64,000 bases of DNA from Tretioscincus oriximinensis (lineage: Eukaryota; Chordata; Lepidosauria; Squamata; Gymnophthalmidae), in contig JAJVDF010000248.1 in the NCBI GenBank assembly GCA_022410635.1, forward strand, positions 632,578-696,577. The letters are read 5' to 3'. The position numbers and the translations under genes are program-made. The notes below the pieces were generated by a model that saw only the letters and a list, made by a program, of their open reading frames with translations, ran no database searches and was not told the DNA's origin. Positions 33,881 to 45,719 of this stretch are shown here, in pieces. Position 1 is the stretch's first letter. Each line of letters begins with the position of its first letter.

Positions 33881-34855
33881 AAGGATTGCTGCTCTAGTGC
33901 TTGTGGTGAGTATCTCATGCAAGGCTCCTCTAGCTGAATCCATATATTGTTGTTTCATTTCTCACCCAAATGGATGCTCTGACAGGGACAATTGAGATTG
34001 GGTGGGCAATGTTCCAGTGTATTGCAGTGGTCATGGTAGCAAAAGGATTGATCATGATTTGAAAGTGCTAGAAGCTATGTTCACATAACCTCTACACAGC
34101 CTTCTCCTCTAGCATAGTCGTTCCATGCTGTCTGTTCCACCCCAATCCAAAGGTTCAATGGAATAATATACCATACCCAGAGGCCCCTATTTCAGGCTGT
34201 GTAGCCACTGCACACAAGCGTGGTCCATTGCCCAAACCAGATAAGCATCTGTTTAATCATAGCGAAACTTGCTTAATCTTGCTTTGCCCTAGGAATGCAG
34301 GGGCACACCGGGCTATGGTATCCTTAAGGGGATGCAAGGGGGCATCATTACAGGGAAGGATGGGCGGAAGGTGAAAACGAGGCCCTCCCATCTTCCTTTG
34401 CCTCTGACTGATACTATAAAAAAACCCTATTTTGTGCTTTGAGGGTACCAGAAGGTGGAAACTCCCTGCAAATTCCTGCCTGTCATTTACTATGATGTGC
34501 TAGTTGTAAGGGGTGGGTTTTTTCCTGGTTCCTAGCATCAAAACTAAAAATCACGCTTCTGTACTGTATCAGTTAAGTGAGCCACGGAGAAAGCACTGGA
34601 TGCTTTTCCAACTGGGTGCATGTGTGTGTGACTGGGTGGGAAGAAAACAAATTTTGGGCTTGAGATGCATCTTTATGTCTCTGCGACTGGAAACATTTCA
34701 TTATGGACAACAGTTTCTTAGGAATGGATCCCAGCACTGAGTTGAGGTACAGTGATGCAGGGTTTAAGAGCTTTGAAGGTTCAATAGAGATATCAGAGTT
34801 CGAGGTCCCTGCATTGGTCATGGAAATGGGTGAGTGGACTCTACTGGTCTCAGCT
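33881..34855. other. Unrecognised sequence
   Basis: No gene or repeat family recognised; short open frames have no supporting motifs. Confidence 0.3.
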
Positions 34856-34857
34856 GC

Positions 34858-34998
34858 AGCCAATCTAGTTACTCAAAAGCAAAGACATTTGTGGTGGAGA
34901 AGATAGAATAGATGTAAGCCTTTGGGCAAAATATAACCTTGTAAGCTACTTTGAGTCCGAGAACAGGGTTTAAAAACCAGATTCCTCTTCTTCTCCTT
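34858..34998 (+). mobile_element. tRNA-SINE 3' half
   Basis: gtggtggagaagatagaata, taagcctttgggcaaaatat, accttgtaagctactttgag and ttcctcttcttctcc tail. The tRNA head is not present. Confidence 0.7.
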
Positions 34999-35551
34999 TC
35001 CATTATTGGAATCAGGCTGAGCTTTCTCTTCAATTTTAAAAGTTTCTAGAAATAAGTGTTAGATTCCATAAGTAGTGTTCTAGCACACTTGGTTATGACT
35101 GGGCTTTGTTTGGAGATTCCACACAGCATCCTAAATTATTTCCACTTTACAAGTGCACACCCACATTTGTTTTGAAATGCTTAAGACTGACATGGGTAAG
35201 TCTTAAGATTATTATTATGTTGCCCCATTTAGTGACTTCTGAGCATGTTTTTCACCCAAGACCCCAGCCTCCAGATATGGGGCTCCCCACCTTGCCATGC
35301 AATTCAGGTCCTTCTCCCATTCAAGGAATATAGGTCATGAAAGAAATTCACCACCAGTGGACCAGTCTACATTCTGTGCTTTAGTCTCTTGCTAAACTGT
35401 GCACTCTTATTTCAGGGATTGACCCAGAACATAATCCTAATTGTCCTCCATTCACTTCTGCTGGGGCTTTGGCCATATGTTTGATTGGTGGTAATCTTTT
35501 ATTATATCAAGGCCACAGTATGCAGACCCAAAATACAAGGACACAAAAACT

Positions 35552-35820
35552 TAGGCTAGGTGCACACCACAATTTAAAAACTGCTACAATGCTGTAATCC
35601 AGAATATAGCAATCACATGTCTGTGCACACCAAACATGTATATTCCGTGACCAATGCCCCATTTCCTTAACATCGCTCATTGATCTCATTGCAGTGCATC
35701 CCAAGAATTTATTTTTTTACTCGCAGCACCCAATAGAAACAACTGCTGTGTTCTCGATTGTTTTATCATCTCACATCTAATTTGTGCGCATGCATATGGT
35801 CGCATGTGCCCATAGCCTTA
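35552..35820 (-). mobile_element. Interspersed repeat family R3, inverted copy
   Basis: Reverse-complement partner of 31866-32112. Its ends aggctaggtgcacaccac and gtcgcatgtgcccatagcct form a short imperfect terminal inverted repeat (aggcta...tagcct). Confidence 0.7.
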
Positions 35821-36117
35821 ATCAGCATTTATTGATCAAAGATCACATAATATGAAAACCAGCAAGCACATATGTCCTTCAACAGTATCATACCCAAATT
35901 GGTCATACAGCAATCAGTGCCTAAACATTCTTGTTCACCTCCCAATTCTTCTCAACAATTCTGACCTAAAATGACACAGTTAAATACACCATCATTCTCT
36001 TATCTCCACAACAGAAGATTAGCAGGGTCAAGGAAATATGCAAGCAAATATGCTCTAGTATAAGAAGCTTCTGCTTTTTCCTCTGCAAAGTATGAAATAT
36101 AGCTGAAGAAACCTAGA

Positions 36118-36432
36118 CCATTTCTGCACTCAGCCTTATTGTATGCATATTGTAGACTGACCAGATGACCCCTTTTTGGGTGTTGTAAACTGATTTTTGG
36201 GGTGCCTCACAGTTTTTTCTGAGGAAAATGTTTTTCAAAAAAATCTTTTTTTGAAAAAAAAAATCCTCAGAAAAAACTGGGAGGCACCCCAAAACTGGGT
36301 TTTCAACCCACCCACATACCCCCCAAAAGGGATCATCTGGTCAGCCTACATATTGTAGTTTTCATCAATATGTGGATAGCAGATCTCTATTTTGGGATAT
36401 AATCTGGAATAAGGTCCAGTGCAGAAAAGGCT
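36118..36432. mobile_element. Foldback family FB2, interrupted by a MITE
   Basis: Outer arms tttctgcactcagccttatt and aataaggtccagtgcagaaa are inverted copies, and tattttgggatataatctgg in the right arm matches FB2 at 54915. The element is split by the 196-bp MITE at 36153-36348, which must have inserted later. Confidence 0.75.
36153..36348. mobile_element. 196-bp hAT-like MITE, nested
   Basis: Terminal inverted repeats tagactgaccagatgaccc / gggatcatctggtcagccta; near-palindromic interior. Flanked by catattg at 36146-36152 and 36349-36355 (identity extends to tag). A second copy lies at 52820-53027. Confidence 0.85.
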
Positions 36433-38580
36433 TTGTATTCCATTATAAACATAGTATAAGAAAATTAGTTTGCCAACTACTCAAGCACATTTTCTAAAGC
36501 AGTTTCTGATTGACAGCACATTAAAGATTTCTCCATCAAGAGCTTCAAAAGATAGGAAAGTAGTTTTGTATCATATGTTTTCAGGTGAAGTGGACGGAAA
36601 GACAAGCTATATGGAAAGACAAGGCCTGAATGCTAGAGAAGCATACTGATGACAAAATGCTCAGAATATCCACTAGAAACCACAGGTAATGGCACCCACT
36701 AGTTTAAAATAGAGGGAATGTATTGACTGAAAGTTAAGTGCTCTTCTAGATGTACTGATATTCAGATCCAGCAGCTTCATGCACACAGCTATCTGCCCTG
36801 CAAACATAGCAGATGGATGATGGCTTTTTGTGCTAATGTTTTCTATCTTGAACCAATAAATAAAAGCTATTGAAACGGAGAATGAGCTGGAAAGTATTTG
36901 GAAAATGTTTATTGGACCATATTGATGGCAACACTATATGTTTGGAATTAGCCAATTAAACATGTTCCATTATTGTAAAAGAATACTGGGGTATACACAG
37001 ACTTGCCAATTGTTGTTTTTCAAAGAATTTGGTATTGTCGTCTGTATTTTTTNAAAAAAAATCAAAATGTATATGATCAGGAAGAAAGCAGGGTGATGGA
37101 CACTGGTGGAAGCAGACAAATGTGTTAAAAGCTTTACTTTTTTCTTGTTTCTAATGTATGAATAAAGTAGATGAATTCTGACCGGTTTGCAATATGAAGC
37201 TTCCTAGGGAAATGCAGAAAGACTGTAGTCAGATAGTTACATTGTTGTGCTGTCAGCTTTCTTCCAACTCTTATCTAATCATCTTGTCCTCCAGCAGGTG
37301 GGGTCCATAGGCACCTCAAAAGTAACGCACACATCTCTTCAGTCTGAAACAGCCAACTGTACCTATATACTTCCTATTATACCCAGACCACATTCTAAGA
37401 TTGTGATATAGGATAAAGGGAATAGTCCAAACAACAGGTGGTATCCACCTCAGATTATGCCCAGAAAGTAAATAAAAGTATTCATACTACTTAGTATGAT
37501 TTGGTTGTACATGCATTTGCATGCAAACATCATGTCTCTTCATTCTGCGGTATAATGTTTATTTATTGTAGTGGAGTTTTCCAGCTCTGAGGCTAATGGG
37601 GTTATACAGATCTTCTGGCACAATCTGCACATTTCATTTTCATTTTATTTTTTAGGAAAAGCTAGAAACAAACATGGAGGATTAATAGATGAGCATAAAC
37701 CATTAAAATTCCAGTAATCTGGAAACAAAAATTCAAATGGTAGGACATTTTATATATATGAGTCCAAAGAGGGTATGAGATTATATCTGTTTAGGAACAA
37801 GGAAAATCATAGCAATTCATTTTCCTGTAAGGAGTATCATGGGGAACTACTGTAAGGTCTTCATAGGAGAGGTTACCATCCTAATGACCAGATCTGCCAC
37901 CTGGATGATAAAGTACAGTGCAAGAAAACTACTGTTGTCTTCATGGCTAGTTCTACACATGTTATCATAACAGCTGAACAGTGGAATTTTCTGTATCCTG
38001 ATAAGAGCTCCACAGAGTTATTCAGATATTTTTGCTGTTCCTGAAGAAAGAAACTATCAGATATATTTTTCTAATTTCTTTTTCTTATAAAGATTGCACG
38101 ATATACACAGGATACTGAAATTTTACTCTTCTATGTAGCAAAACCTTCCATTACCACAACGATAGGCTCTATCGCCTTGCTACGGAAAAGCAGTTAATAT
38201 AGCAATTATTTCAAGATGATAAAATCTCTCTTCTTTCATTATTCTTTGTGAATTGCCCATTAAAAATCTCAGATGCTTCAGAAAATTAAAATATATTAAT
38301 GGTAACATAATTAAGCTCTTATTGCCTTTGTCATTTAAAGTAAGTTAACCAAATGGTGAGAGGGCCTCTGAAAAGTGGCTTCCAATGACAAATTTAAATT
38401 TAATTAATATATAGTTATAAGCTCATTAAATTTAAGTTAAATGTTTATTTCAGATAAATTGCAACATTTTAGTTGGCTTTAAAGGCTCCATTTGTTGTAG
38501 TTGCACTTAAAAAGAAAAAGTACACAAAAGCTTTATGGCTTCTGTTTACATCAATAAAGGATGTCTTCTTATACAAATTA
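36433..38580. other. Repeat-poor; possible conserved non-coding block at 38040-38470
   Basis: 36433-38040 shows nothing recognisable. 38040-38470 is AT-rich, without repeat words, and carries many TAAT-core words (gtaacataattaagctctta, tttaatta, aattatttc), a style common in conserved developmental enhancers. Inference only. Confidence 0.3.
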
Positions 38581-38582
38581 AG

Positions 38583-38725
38583 GCTGCATCCACACATCAC
38601 TTTTATTCCACTACTATAGTGGAATATTCCACAATATTCCAGAATAAAGCATTGTGTGGACTGGTATATTCCAGAATATCTATGCTTTATTTTGGAATAT
38701 TGTGGAATATATATTGCAACTATAA
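38583..38725. mobile_element. Foldback family FB3
   Basis: ttattccactactatagtgg, aatattccacaatattccag and aataaagcattgtgtg are repeated inverted as tgctttattttggaatattg. The same family is complete at 62465-62612. Confidence 0.75.
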
Positions 38726-38785
38726 TTATTTGTTGTTTTCTCTTAAAACAAAAAAGGCTGAGTAAAGGCTGATGAAAATTATATA

Positions 38786-38900
38786 AGAACATAAGAAGAG
38801 CCATACTGGATCGGGCCAGAGTCCATCTAGTCCAGCATTATGTCTCATGCAGAGGCCCACCAGATGCTTTGAATCCCAACAATGATACCATGAAATGCAA
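38786..38900 (-). repeat. CR1-like LINE 3' fragment (aagaacat type)
   Basis: ataagaacataagaagagcc, actggatcgggccagagtcc and atctagtccagcattatgtc match 6190-6300 closely. Confidence 0.75.
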
Positions 38901-40035
38901 AGTAAAATAATTTGGCTGCATTTGCAAATAGTAAACAAAAAATATCTTTGCAGAAGTCTAAAGGTGGTAGTGGCTATATGCTTGAACTACATTAATCCAC
39001 ATTCAAGTGCATAAAACACACTTCTAAAGTGCGTTTTCTGAACTCTGTTACTAATTAGGGTAGGGTGGGTGGACCGGGAGGAGGGTCTCAGTAGGCCCTA
39101 ACCCTGGGCTCCATTACTCAGAGCACCCAAAGGTCTTCTGGTGTTTCCCAGTAATGGAGCCAAGGGACATGGCCTACTCCAGGACATAGGGGGGAGGTAG
39201 GAACAGGTGGAGGTGGGGCCAATTTGTCCCCAGGTTCCTGTATGGCTTGGTGACATCACCACCTATGGGCAATTATATTATACTATTGGAATAAGCCTAT
39301 TGCTGTACGTTTGTGCAATGGACTCTAGCTGCATCAGGATACGTTTGCCTGATGCTATTGTCACCACAACTAAATTCACTGCCTCTGGGCAATACAGTGT
39401 GCCACTAGCAAGTTCATTTCCATAGATGGGGAGCACATCTTCCACCGCACTGACCCCCATTCCCCAGTAGTGCTGGTCCTGACAACCATTTCACAGCAAC
39501 ATAGAAAGAAATGTGGAGCATTATGGGTGTAAATGCAAGCAGAGGAAGAGATCCAGTTTAGCACTATAGAGTGTGTCCATCTGCCTTGGGGCAGATGAAT
39601 TTAGACTCCTTCCATCCATCCCAGGATTTGCATGTCTCCTAAATTGTTCCCTTTCTGCACATCCATGCTCTTAATCCAAACCAGTGGATCTGGCCAAGTA
39701 ATTCCTATTGGAAGTGTCTTGTGTGCAATGTGCATAAGATCGACTCCAATATTGATCATGCAGCAAACAAAACAACAAAAAAAAGCCATCGAAATTGCAA
39801 AAAGTCACCTGCTACCATTCAAGTTGAAAACAAAGCAGCAACGATCTCCTCCTATGGATAAGTGGTACCTCTCGTTAGTAAGTTGAAATACAATCTATGT
39901 CCTTCACCTCTCTTTGAAGTTCAGGTCAACAATTACAGTAAATACTTCTAGCAAGAGTTTTAGTAGTCCCTTAGAACCTAATGGGGGGGGGGGGAAGGTA
40001 GATTAAGCTTGTTTCATCCGATGTGTGGGATGAAG
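38901..40035. other. Mostly unrecognised; one stable hairpin
   Basis: 39106-39160 is an inverted repeat with arms ggctccattact / agtaatggagcc and a loop of about 30 bases. No gene seen. An 11-12 base poly-G run lies near 39985. Confidence 0.35.
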
Positions 40036-40039
40036 GGCC

Positions 40040-40160
40040 TATTTATTTATTAACTACCACGCTGGAAAGTGGGAAGGGAAAGCTGTTTTTTCAGCTAAAG
40101 ATCAGGTTAAAGAGATGCCTAGGGACAGACTATATAGACAGTGGATGACGTAGTCTCTAA
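40040..40160 (-). repeat. L2-like LINE fragment
   Basis: ttatttattaactaccacgc, tggaaagtgggaagggaaag, tttttcagctaaagatcagg and ttaaagagatgc match the L2-like 3' region seen at 9298 and 43315. Confidence 0.6.
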
Positions 40161-41035
40161 GGTGGCTACTCTAGTCCCTTGTTAGAATTTCTACTATCAA
40201 TTAAAAACTTATAAAACTAAATTCTAACTTCAGAAGTCTTCCTGAATTTTCATGGTTTCTCTGAGGAAATTTAGACTGCATTCAGATGCATGAAAAAGAA
40301 TTCCAGATAAAAGCCTTTGGACTTAGTGGCTATATCGTGCTATGCCCCTTAACATGTAGCCAGCCTCCATTGGGCAAAACACCGCTGGCAGAAGCCTGCT
40401 GGTATCCTTTGCATTAGAAACAGACCTAGATTTTTCATGATATTCTTTCAGTTTCTTCTACTTAGAACAATTTCCACCTGATGTTACTGAGCATGAAATT
40501 CTAGGGCCATTTTCTATCTGGCATTATGATAGTCATTCCTTTTCCTGGCAAGCATGATGCAGCCATAGTTATGAATATTGATACTTTTGAAGATAACCCA
40601 TGATATTTAATAAGGTTATGGGTTCAATCATTTGCATATATTATAATCAGTAAATTCAGTACTAAAATTTAGTTCCACTTGCCTTGAGTGCATGCAATAT
40701 ATAGTCTTAATTTTTGGTGCTGAAATCATGCCAATATGGTCCCTTCCTCTTTTGCCCCTGAGGTCAATATATCAGCAGGAAGTATGTTATTGCCATCTGT
40801 ATTGGAGCACCAGAGCATATCTGTGATAGTGACAACAGCTTGAGAAGGATAAAAGTATAATTTGCTTAGTTTTACTTATGGAATCATACTGAAGATAGTA
40901 AGCAAGTTCTGCTCAGCTCAATGGGGATTCCTCAAATAAGCATGACTAGGATTGTAGCCATTTTCCTGCTCATTTGTCTGTTTGTCTGTCATCTACCATA
41001 TACTGTAACTAATGGCTGAGAAAACTGTCCTTTTT
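40161..41035. other. Unrecognised sequence
   Basis: No gene or repeat recognised. Confidence 0.3.
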
Positions 41036-41039
41036 CTAC

Positions 41040-41210
41040 TATCAGACATTGTTGTTTTAATAGGGTTTTTTTATAGAAATGCAAATAAATAAAAATAAAA
41101 ATAAAAAATATAACAGAAAAAGATATTTATTTATTTATACTTATACCCCACCCTACACCTGAAGGTCTCAGAGAGACAGAGACAGAGAGACAGAAACAGA
41201 CAGACAGACA
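41040..41210. repeat. Two L2-like tails, tail to tail, and a GACA microsatellite
   Basis: 41050-41115 is a direct L2-like tail (tatagaaatgcaaataaata, then A-rich). It abuts an inverted one at 41125-41170 (tttatttatttatacttata, ccccaccctacacctgaagg). A (gaca/gaga)n run follows at 41168-41210. Confidence 0.65.
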
Positions 41211-42900
41211 AGGCAAGCACTATTTTATATTATATTTTGAAAATTCTGTGGGTCTTTTTAAAAAAATGTGTTCTCAAACTGTAATGCATAGTTCATACAG
41301 ACAAAAAAATTGTTTGGGGACTAAATTCAGTATGATTATGTGTACGTCCCCACCCCCACCCCCAAATCTTGCCTAAAATAACAAATACAACAAATTTTAC
41401 ACAAGTTCCAAATTATCTGGAGCTTTCATCTCCTGCTTAAAGAGAGATAAAGTGACGGATAGATAATCCAGCTACCCTGATGGGCAACATTATCAGAATC
41501 GTTTTTAAATTGGCAAAGTTACTGCAACATATTCCTAAAGTCTGTGATCATAGCAGTGGGGTCATGACACCACAATCTGTTCCAAAGCAAGTCCTCAGTG
41601 GAATATATTTGACTGTGATGCTGGCAAGTAAAGGTCACTTAACATTTTCTGTAGATCAGACCACTCATTTCAATCTCTCTTACTCTTTCTAATCACATTG
41701 CAACTATTTTAAATACATTTAAGCATGGTAGTTGTTTCAATTTTTACAAGTTAGAGAATTTCATCCTTTAAAAAAAAAAGCAGATTCCTCAATTACCACA
41801 TTTAACATCTGATTTACATTAAATGCAAACACACAGTTCACTAAAATAGTTGCCCTGCCCCAATGTATTTATTTCTATCAATTTAAACAAATAATTTATC
41901 AATTTCTGCTCATTGTTATGTAATATCAATTGTAACAGGTCCCTTAAAGACACTTCAAGAAGGGAAAATAAAATTTGAACTACAGAGAACTCATCCATAC
42001 TTAACATTTAGTTCTCTCCATAAATCACTATGGAATATATAAAGAATTCTAAATTAATAAAACTGCTGGAGGTTAAACTCTGACCTATATTTCTTGAATG
42101 AAAAATTTCATAAGCAGGTACTTTGTAAATAAATTGACAAGATAAATAAGAAATACTGTAAATTAAAAAATGATAACCCTTCTCGTACAAATTAAGCACA
42201 GGGGTATTTCTATCTGAAAAATAAAAGCCAAAGCAGTATTTCCAGTTATTCCATGAAAACATTTCTGTATTTTTATAGAGTAGTTCCATAGTTCTCTAGA
42301 TTCAAGATAATTTCCTAAGGCCCTGTTTGTATAGTCTAAGTAACACATTCTAGCAATCTATTACAGCACATCTTCAACACATTAGATGGGTTGTAACAGA
42401 CCCCTAGAGACATGTTACTATGACCTGTGCAGACAGATTCAACATGAAATGAATAGATGAATTTCAGATATTATTTCTTCTCTGACTATGCAGACCTAAA
42501 TGGTTGTATTCCCGTGACAAATATGTAAGATTTTTGTCAAGTGATAAAAGTCCCAACTGTTATGTTGCAAAATATAGCCACAAGTTTCCATCTGCTTTAG
42601 CAAAGGTTAAGAGTGTTTTAATGTTCCTTGCTTTTAGTTGATACAAAACATTTACTTTGGCCCATGTTACCAGCTCTATTCTAAAACTAAGATACCAATC
42701 TGAGGAAGATTTTAGTGTGTTGTATGGGAGCAGGAAATGAGGTCACATGATCAACGTCCTGAAGCAGCCATCTGTGGATCCCAGGATTTTATGGAGGAAG
42801 AATATGATTCACTGAAGTTAAAGTTGTTGACAATGCCTTCTGGCAATAGCAATATGGGAAATTATCACATTGCAAGTCCTTAATGCATCAGTATTGTTCA
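41211..42900. other. Unrecognised AT-rich sequence
   Basis: No gene or repeat identified. The frames at 41480-41692, 41819-42007 and 42008-42289 have AT-driven composition (Ile, Phe, Tyr, Asn) and no motifs. Confidence 0.3.
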
Positions 42901-42904
42901 CTTA

Positions 42905-43192
42905 GAAGAAGAATTGAGTTTTTATACCCTGCTCTTTTCCAGAATGGCTTGCAGGGTTAATTTTCACCCAAAGGCTTACATCTTATTCTATCTTCCCCAC
43001 CAGGTTAATGATGGTACTCATTTATCTAATTGAAATGCAGATTATAAATTTGCATTTCTTTCAAATAGCTGAGTTGGCTAGAGCTGCAGGCTAGTAAAAG
43101 GCACTCATTCCTCTCCATGTCTGACACAGAACTTCAAAACCCGATCTCTCAGATAAAAGATTGTCTCCTTAGCAACTGAGTCATTTGTGCCT
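42905..43192 (-). mobile_element. tRNA-SINE, inverted, second subfamily
   Basis: agaagaagaattgagttttt, accctgctcttttcc, caaatagctgagttggctag and head remnant tagcaactgagtcatttgtg. Together with 44003 and 53433 it shares gagttggctagagctg and atttatctaattga, which differ from the gggttggctagagctac type. Confidence 0.85.
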
Positions 43193-43314
43193 ACTTAAAT
43201 GGAGTGGCTTTTAAAAGGGAGAAACGTCTTCCATATGTGTTGCCCTTTAGCCATACAAAGGAGTACTTGAAGCACTGTTTCAAATAACAGAAATATCTTC
43301 TTCAATTTATCTAC

Positions 43315-43560
43315 CTATCCTTCGATTTATTTACATTTCTATACTATCCTATACCTGAAGTTCTCCGGGCAGTTAAACAAGCAGTATATAAAAGTAAGGG
43401 AGGAAGAGCATTTTTTTCAGCCAGAGGCCAGGTTAAAAAGGTGCAAACCAAGGTTCTACACTGAAGATTGAATGTCTTAAAGATCTGGTCATTCCAAAGT
43501 AATAAGTCTTCATGTTTGTCTCTGTTTAGCATCTTGTAAATCAATTATTTTTTCAGGAGT
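43315..43560 (-). repeat. L2-like LINE 3' region
   Basis: atttatttacatttctatac, tatcctatacctgaagttct, tttcagccagaggccaggtt and aaaaaggtgcaaacc follow the L2-like order. Confidence 0.7.
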
Positions 43561-43586
43561 TTTGTTAGATAGGATCTATATATCAC

Positions 43587-44400
43587 CTAAGAACATAAGA
43601 AGAGACTTACTGATTCAGGCCACATCCCATCTAGTCCAGCAGTCTGTCTCACACAGAGGCCCTCCCAGATGCATCTGAGCAGTCTGAACATAAGAAGGCA
43701 AAATATGCACCTGTTGATGATGATGATGATGAAAGAAGAAGAAGAAGATGATGAAAGAAGATGATGAAAGAAGATGATGAAAGAAGATGATGAAAGAAGA
43801 TGAAGAAGATGAAGAAGATGAAGAAGANNNNNNNNNNNNNNNNNNNNNNNNNNNNNNNNNNNNNNNNNNNNNNNNNNNNNNNNNNNNNNNNNNNNNNNNN
43901 NNNNNNNAAGAAGAAGAAGAAGAAGAAGAAGAAGAAGAAGAAGAAGAAGAAGAAGAAGAAGAAGAAGAAGAAGAAGAAGAAGAAGAAGAAGAAGAAGAAG
44001 AATTGAGTTTTTATACCTCACTCTTTTCCAGCAGGCTTAGAGGGTTAATTTTTGCCCGAAGACTTACATCTTATTCTGTCTTCCCCATCANGTTAATGAT
44101 GGTACTCATTTATCTAATTGATATCCAAATTACGTATTTGCATCTCTTTCAAATAGCTGAGTTGGTTAGAGCTGCAGGCTAGTGGAAGATGCTCATCCCT
44201 CCCCATGTCTGACCCAGGGCTTCAAAACCCAATCTCTCAGATGGAAGACCATCTTCTTAGCAACTGAGGCATCACTCCCTCCAAATGTTATTTCAGGAGA
44301 ACTGCCTGTTGCTCCATCCCAGAGGCAGCATCAAGACATCCATTCAAGTAACCATTTATACCCTTGGGGTCCACCTTTATAGTGCCATTAATAGACTATA
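43587..44400 (-). repeat. CR1-like LINE 3' fragment split by a SINE
   Basis: 43587-43712 (taagaacataagaagagact ... gcaaaatatgcacctg) and 44276-44400 (ctccctccaaatgttatttc, ttgctccatcccagaggcag) are continuous in the copy at 6190-6420. The SINE at 43713-44272 therefore inserted into an existing CR1-like element. Confidence 0.75.
43713..44272 (-). mobile_element. tRNA-SINE with giant (GAA/GAT)n tail and assembly gap
   Basis: The SINE proper is 44003-44272 (gagtttttatacctcactct ... tagcaactgaggcatc). Its tail is a purine microsatellite of gatgat, gaaagaagatgat and gaa units from 43713 to 44002, containing 80 N at 43828-43907. True tail length is unknown. Poly-Glu, poly-Lys and poly-Leu frames here are artefacts. 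Confidence 0.88.
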
Positions 44401-45385
44401 AGATAACAGATCTGCAAGTCCTGCTCACCTATGTCACATTTGGTAGGTACTTCTTAGGGCACCCAAAGATTGGAGTGGGCTGAGAGCTCTTCATTCTGCT
44501 CTTCTCAAAGTCCCTGCTATTACATTGCTACCACCACTATCATTAGGAAAGTGTAGTTGCCACCTCATTAAATACAGGAAATAGTCCATAAGATTATTTC
44601 CTGTGTTCAGTCATTCCCATACCCATCACACTTAAAATCAGACAATCATGATTGCCACAAGCAGCATAATCCTCTTCTTATTTAACAAAAATGTAAAAGT
44701 ACGTTTTAAATATTCCTCACATGGAAATCTTGGTTGCTTTCCATGTGTAGTTTATCCTACTGTTTTTCTTCACTGAACCAATATTGTTTCTGTAAATTCA
44801 CTTTCTAGTTCACACAATACTTTATAAGAAGAGACGAAATAATTTCCACTTCCCTTTTTTGTCCCTTGTGTTATTATATCCATACAACAGGGTACACAAC
44901 ACTATTGACAAATTGAACAATTAGGTGTGATGTTCATTTATTCCCAGAGCAAACAAGAAGAAAGGAGACAACAAATTTTGATTACACTCTATAGAACAGA
45001 AGAGCCTTGATAGGTTAGGCAGCTACTTGCCTCAGTATTGCTCAGCTAGATGTGATAGGGAATAGAGATGCATACAAACTAAAATTGTATGTTAGTACAA
45101 CATTTCACAAGTTCATTTCAGTGNTCGTGTTTAATTTTAAATTTGTTTGAAAATACAACATATCAATTTTTGAAGTGAAAAAGTTCCCCCTTTCAATGAC
45201 AAAAGAACAGCAAACATTGACTGAATAGTTAAATTTGACTGGTTCAATTTTTGGATCTGAACACATACAAACTAGTCAGTTTGCGGTAAACTGTGAACAA
45301 ATGATACAGAAACCTAAAATCAAACATTGATATGATAATGACCCCTCCAACCAATTTCTCAGTAGCTAAATTTGGCCTGAACATT
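44401..45385. other. Unrecognised AT-rich sequence
   Basis: No gene or clear family. 45080-45330 has degenerate ttcaaa/tttgaa-type words similar to 1290-1540 and 61850-62010. Confidence 0.3.
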
Positions 45386-45389
45386 GTAT

Positions 45390-45580
45390 AAAATAGAGTT
45401 TCCATATAAATTCTGGGCTAGAACTTAGGACTTTTAATGGCCATTGTTGAGAGCACTTTTCACCAGGTGCAGCTTCTAATACCTGCTGTACCTGGGGAAG
45501 GTGAGTATCACTTTTCACACACCTATTTAAGGTCCAAGGATATATCCCAGATTTTGTGTGGGAACCCTACTATAAAAGAT
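45390..45580. mobile_element. Foldback family FB4
   Basis: agagtttccatataaattct on the left and agattttgtgtgggaaccct on the right are imperfect inverted copies; tcaccaggtgcagcttctaa lies in the middle. Related to 46889-47062 and 47177-47335. Confidence 0.6.
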
Positions 45581-45719
45581 GTTGCCTTGAAATGTTTCAA
45601 AGCCAAAAGGCACCTTTTTGAATAATTCGACATCCTCAGGATCCAAAATTCATCTGCATGCACACCATACTCCACAAAGAGATTGAGGGAGAAAACAACT
45701 GAGAAGATGTGTTAATATT

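Noticed and set aside
43587..44182. Poly-Leu, poly-Glu and poly-Lys frames spanning Ns
   Set aside because: Microsatellite plus assembly gap; not coding.
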